From the NCBI RefSeq assembly GCF_905220995.1, contig NZ_CAJNBJ010000018.1, forward strand, positions 1 through 64,000: DNA of 64,000 bases, read 5' to 3'. This document shows positions 60,181 to 64,000 of the stretch, piece after piece. A program made the position numbers and the translations under genes. The notes below the pieces were generated by a model. That model searched no databases. It saw only the letters and a list, made by a program, of their open reading frames with translations, and was not told the origin of the DNA. Source of the stretch: Nitrospira defluvii. GTDB lineage: Bacteria > Nitrospirota > Nitrospiria > Nitrospirales > Nitrospiraceae. Every line of letters starts with the position of its first letter. Position 1 is the first letter of the stretch.

Positions 60181-62574
60181 TCATGTTTTTTTCTGTTGGG
60201 CGCGCGCCATCGCCAGGGCAAACGCATTGACCGGTTGAGAATTTTTGGCCGCCGCCCGTGAGGAATCCGCGGGACGGCGGTCGCGGGGACCACCGGTACG
60301 GGAATCAGGCTGCGGGGATGTCGCCGCCCCATCATCCATCCGCATGGTCAACGAAATCCGCTGCCGCGGCACATCGACGGACAATACTTTCACTTTCACG
60401 ATCTGGCCCGGTTTCACGACCTCGTGTGGATCCTTCACGAACTTGTTCGCCAATGCCGACACATGCACGAGCCCATCTTGATGCACGCCGATATCAACGA
60501 AGGCTCCGAACGCCGCGACATTGGTCACCACGCCTTCGAGCACCATTCCGGGCTGCAAATCTGCCAATGACTCCACTCCGTCCCGAAAGGTCGCCGTCTT
60601 AAATTCCGGACGAGGATCACGGCCGGGCTTTTCCAATTCCGACAGGATATCGCGAACCGTAGGCAAGCCGAATGTCTCGTTGGTGAAGTCCGCCGGCGAG
60701 AGATCTTTCAACACGGTCGGCTTCCCCATGACTTCGGCGATGCTTTTATTCAAACGCGCCAACATGCGCTCGACCACGGGATAGGCCTCGGGATGGACGG
60801 CGGAACGATCCAAGGGATTGTCGCCGTTATTGATTCGCAAAAATCCGGCCGCCTGCTCAAAGGTCTTCTCGCCCAAACGCGGAACCTTTCGAATCGTCAT
60901 TCGATTCGGGAACGGACCGTGTGCATCTCGATACTCGACGATATTCTGCGCCAGCACTCGATTCAGGCCGGACACTCTCGCCAACAGCGGAGCCGACGCG
61001 GTATTCACATCCACGCCGACGGCATTGACGCAATCTTCGACGGTCGCGTCGAGTGATCGCGCCAGCGCCCGCTGGTTGACGTCGTGTTGATACTGCCCGA
61101 CCCCGATAGACTTGGGATCGATCTTCACCAGTTCGGCCAATGGGTCCTGCAACCGCCTGGCGATCGAGACGGCTCCGCGCAGACTGACATCCAGCGTGGG
61201 AAACTCCGCCGCGGCAAAGGCCGAGGCGGAATAGACGGAGGCTCCCGCTTCGCTCACCACGATTTTGGCGACCTTCTGCTCCGGATTCCGTTCGGCCACC
61301 ATCTTGATCACCTCAACAGCCAGCTTGTCCGTCTCACGACTGGCGGTACCGTTGCCGATCGAAATCAGTTCCACCCCATGCCTGATCACCAAGTCGACGA
61401 GGATTGCCAGCGCCCCCTGCCAGTCATTGCGAGGCTGATGCGGATAGATCGTGGTGGTCTCGAGGAGTTTTCCGGTGGCATCCACTACCGCAACTTTGCA
61501 CCCGGTGCGGATACCGGGGTCGAGCCCGAGTACAGCCTTGGGACCTGCCGGTGCGGCAAGCAGGAGCTCATGGAGATTGCGGCCAAAGATCTTGATCGCC
61601 TCCGCTTCCGCTGCCTCACGCACCTGGAGCAATAACTCGGTGCTGAGATGGAGATGCACCTTCACCCGCCAGGCCCAGTAACAAACATCGTTGAGCCATT
61701 TGTCGGCGCGCCGCCCGCGGTTCTCAATGCCAAAATGAGACGCAATGAGCGCTGCGCAGGGATGCGGCACTTGAGCATCGAGGGTTTCGCCCAGGCCAAG
61801 GTCTAGTTTCAGCACCCCCAGCGTCCGGCCCCGGAACATCGCCAGGGCTCGATGTGACGGAATCGTGCGAATGGTTTCGGAATAGGCGTAATAATCACGG
61901 AATTTTTCTTCTTCCGCTGTTTCTTTGCCTGGAAGGACTGTCGATGTGACAATCCCTTCATTCCACAATTTCATGCGCAGGATGGCGAGGAGGTCGGCGG
62001 TTTCAGCGAATCGTTCGACCAGAATGTCGCGCGCGCCTTCCAATGCAGCCTTCGCATCGGGCACGTTGACCGCCTCGACACCTTCCGCTGCGGCCATGAC
62101 CTTCACATACTTCACCGCTTCCTGTTCAGGATCCAGCGTAGGATCGGCCAACAGCGCGTTTGCCAACGGCTCCAGCCCGGCCTCCCGCGCAATCTGCGCC
62201 TTGGTTCGGCGTTTGGGCTTAAACGGCAGATAAATGTCTTCAACCGCCTGTTTCGTCGCTGTCTGTTCGATTGCGCGACGTAGCTCATCGGTCAGCTTGC
62301 CCTGTTCTTCAATCGACGCCAGGATCGCCTGCCGCCGCTCTTCCAATTCGCGCAGATACAGAAGCCGTTCTTCCAATGTACGGAGATGCGTGTCATCCAG
62401 ATTATTGGTGGCTTCTTTGCGATACCGCGCAATGAAGGGCACTGTCGCGCCACCATCCAGCAGGGTGACCGCGGCCGATACTTGCGGTGAGGTGACGCCG
62501 AGTTCTTTGGCGAGCAGATCGACGATACGTTGCTGGGCTTCGGCTGAAATAGTCGGCGTTGTGGAGGCAGTCAT
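60181..62574 (-). CDS. tex: RNA-binding transcription factor Tex
   Basis: A 797-aa Tex of usual length. N-terminal helical domain ([29 protein letters not shown]), a YqgF-like domain ([18 protein letters not shown]), an HhH segment ([20 protein letters not shown]) and a C-terminal S1 domain ([21 protein letters not shown], then [11 protein letters not shown]). It binds nucleic acids and affects transcription. Divergent from kup. Confidence 0.96.
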   Translation of the reverse strand: MTASTTPTISAEAQQRIVDLLAKELGVTSPQVSAAVTLLDGGATVPFIARYRKEATNNLDDTHLRTLEERLLYLRELEERRQAILASIEEQGKLTDELRRAIEQTATKQAVEDIYLPFKPKRRTKAQIAREAGLEPLANALLADPTLDPEQEAVKYVKVMAAAEGVEAVNVPDAKAALEGARDILVERFAETADLLAILRMKLWNEGIVTSTVLPGKETAEEEKFRDYYAYSETIRTIPSHRALAMFRGRTLGVLKLDLGLGETLDAQVPHPCAALIASHFGIENRGRRADKWLNDVCYWAWRVKVHLHLSTELLLQVREAAEAEAIKIFGRNLHELLLAAPAGPKAVLGLDPGIRTGCKVAVVDATGKLLETTTIYPHQPRNDWQGALAILVDLVIRHGVELISIGNGTASRETDKLAVEVIKMVAERNPEQKVAKIVVSEAGASVYSASAFAAAEFPTLDVSLRGAVSIARRLQDPLAELVKIDPKSIGVGQYQHDVNQRALARSLDATVEDCVNAVGVDVNTASAPLLARVSGLNRVLAQNIVEYRDAHGPFPNRMTIRKVPRLGEKTFEQAAGFLRINNGDNPLDRSAVHPEAYPVVERMLARLNKSIAEVMGKPTVLKDLSPADFTNETFGLPTVRDILSELEKPGRDPRPEFKTATFRDGVESLADLQPGMVLEGVVTNVAAFGAFVDIGVHQDGLVHVSALANKFVKDPHEVVKPGQIVKVKVLSVDVPRQRISLTMRMDDGAATSPQPDSRTGGPRDRRPADSSRAAAKNSQPVNAFALAMARAQQKKT

Positions 62575-62887
62575 AGGCGTCTAACAGGCTTTCCGAAAGC
62601 GAGGCGTGGCCGGATCACATCCAACCGGGCTCAGAGGCTTTCTCATCAGATGAAGTGGACGAGTTCGGGCGGCGCGATGGCGATGCCCTTGTGATGACGG
62701 GTCGGAATTTAGCAGAAGCTTCGAGGAACTTCCAGGCCGGAACGTACCTCGTGCCTGTCGCGAGAAGGCCGCCATTCTCGCTGCGCGCTGGCTGCACCGG
62801 CATTCATCGTTGGGACATGGTATAGTCGCCTTCGCCACCGGGCAGCCGCTTCAATGACCGACCCTTGGCACCCGGCGTCCCACGTAT
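62575..62887. other. Intergenic region between tex and kup
   Basis: 313 bp between divergent starts. It should contain both promoters. No operator or RNA structure was recognised. Confidence 0.5.
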
Positions 62888-64000
62888 GCAGAAACACCTG
62901 CAGCCTTCATCCGCTTCCGCATCCCTCACCATAGCCGCCATGGGGGTAGTCTATGGAGACATCGGCACCAGCCCGCTCTATGCCCTGCGTGAGTGCTTTC
63001 ATGAATCGCACGGACTCGCGGTCACGCCGGACAACGTACTGGGTATCCTCTCCTTGATCGTGTGGTCGCTCGTGCTTGTCGTCACGGTGAAGTATCTGCT
63101 CTTTGTCATGAAGGCCGATAACGACGGAGAAGGGGGCATGCTGGCGCTCATGGCGCTCAGCCAACGGTCACATCCGGTCAACCTCCGTAAGGGATTGAGC
63201 CTGGTCGTGTCTCTGGGGCTGGTCGGCGTGGCCTTTCTGTACAGCGATGGCATCATCACGCCGGCGATTTCCGTTCTCAGCGCGGTGGAAGGGCTGACGC
63301 TGGCCACCGATGTGTTCACTCCCTATGTGCTTCCCATTACCGTCGGCCTCGTTGCCCTGCTCTTCACTCTCCAGCGCCGCGGTTCCGGAGCGTTGGGAAG
63401 CGTCTTCGGCCCCATCATGCTGGTCTGGTTCGCCGCCTTGGCCTTGCTCGGGCTGCACAGTCTGATCCAAACGCCGGCGGTGCTGTTCGCCGCCAATCCG
63501 CTCTATGCCGCCACGTTTCTTATCCACCATGCCGGCATCGGCTTCCTCGTACTAGGTAGTGTCTTTCTGGTGCTCACAGGAGCCGAGGCCCTGTACGCAG
63601 ACATGGGACATTTCGGCCGTCATCCGATACAACTGGGCTGGTTCGCGGTCGCGTTGCCGGCTCTGCTGCTCCAGTATTTCGGCCAGGGTGCGCTCTTGAT
63701 GCGCGACCCGGCGGCGCTCGCCAACCCCTTTTATCACCTGGCTCCGGACTGGATGCTCTATCCGCTGATTGCGCTGGCGACCATGGCGACGATCATCGCA
63801 TCGCAGGCAATGTTGTCCGGGGCCTTCTCACTGACCTTGCAAGCCGTGCAACTCGGCTATCTTCCGCCGCTCAGAATTACGCACACCTCCGCGGAGCAGC
63901 ATGGTCAAATCTATTTCGCCCTCCTGAACTGGCTGATGTTCGTCGGCACCGTCGCGCTGATCCTCTCGTTCGGATCGTCTAGCAATCTGGCCGCGGCCTA
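62888..64000 (+). CDS. kup: Potassium transporter Kup, cut by the window end
   Basis: The first 371 codons of a Kup-family K+ uptake permease. The start MQKHLQPSSASASLTIAAMG leads into VVYGDIGTSPLYALRECF, the family signature. Hydrophobic segments alternate with loops such as KADNDGEGGMLALMALSQR and YSDGIITPAISVLSAVEGL. No stop occurs before 64000; the family is about 620-640 aa, so roughly 40% is missing. Confidence 0.94.

Noticed and set aside
1-64000. CRISPR array or rRNA genes
   Set aside because: No regularly spaced repeats and no rRNA-like sequence were seen.

Overview
The window looks like a piece of a Nitrospira-type chromosome. The pointers are a cytosolic group 2a-like [NiFe] hydrogenase locus with a full hyp set, high GC, many small Fe-S accessory proteins, and duplicated porin/oxyanion-binding-protein cassettes. 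The hydrogenase locus resembles the one known from Nitrospira moscoviensis. No database search was run, so the genus is an inference.

Layout. (1) 0-1.7 kb: an unknown protein and a Phd/PIN toxin-antitoxin pair. (2) 2.0-17.2 kb, plus strand: a DNA-metabolism block ending in an excisionase-like gene and an intact tyrosine integrase. It contains a B12-dependent ribonucleotide reductase, a Ycf46-like AAA ATPase whose core motifs are in permuted order, DUF1257/Ycf35-like and DUF2997-like proteins, a primase-like CHC2/Toprim protein, a SNF2-type helicase, an N6-adenine-type methyltransferase, a Myb/SANT-like protein and a second-type DnaN clamp. I see no capsid or conjugation genes, so this reads as the replication module of an integrated plasmid- or phage-like element. 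(3) 17.2-37.7 kb: the hydrogenase island, bracketed by 143-bp direct repeats. Each repeat is the end of an integrase gene plus the 5' half of a tRNA-Met(CAT) gene. The right copy continues into the complete tRNA and the left copy stops after the anticodon loop, so this is a tRNA-targeted insertion.

Inside the island nearly everything is on the minus strand. A sigma54-dependent HupR/HoxA-type regulator lies upstream of hupS and hupL. Then come two tandem HiPIP-like four-Cys proteins, a maturation protease with an extra domain, a TPR protein, two tiny membrane proteins, a NifU-Rieske fusion, an NHL protein, hypF, hypC, a SIS-domain protein, hypD, hypE, an unknown protein, hypA, hypB, a nickel transporter, a TonB-like gene broken at a 4-bp repeat, and an unlisted 59-aa protein with 24 histidines. 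Together they cover nickel uptake and storage, Fe(CN)2CO cofactor assembly, subunit processing and electron transfer. A sigma54 promoter and a 25-bp palindrome sit upstream of hupS.

(4) 37.9-41.9 kb: a LexA-like self-cleaving repressor with a palindromic operator over its start and two small partner genes, then an ornithine decarboxylase-like enzyme and homospermidine synthase (polyamine synthesis). (5) 43.3-59.4 kb: oxyanion uptake. This holds modABC, a Mop protein, two mirrored cassettes of porin + ModA-like binding protein + related lipoprotein around an HTH/periplasmic-binding-fold regulator, a DUF2325 protein, a sulfate/thiosulfate-type binding protein and a histidine kinase/NtrC-type regulator pair. 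(6) 59.5-64 kb: a flavin-binding PNPOx-like protein, the RNA-binding factor Tex and the start of a Kup potassium transporter that runs off the window.
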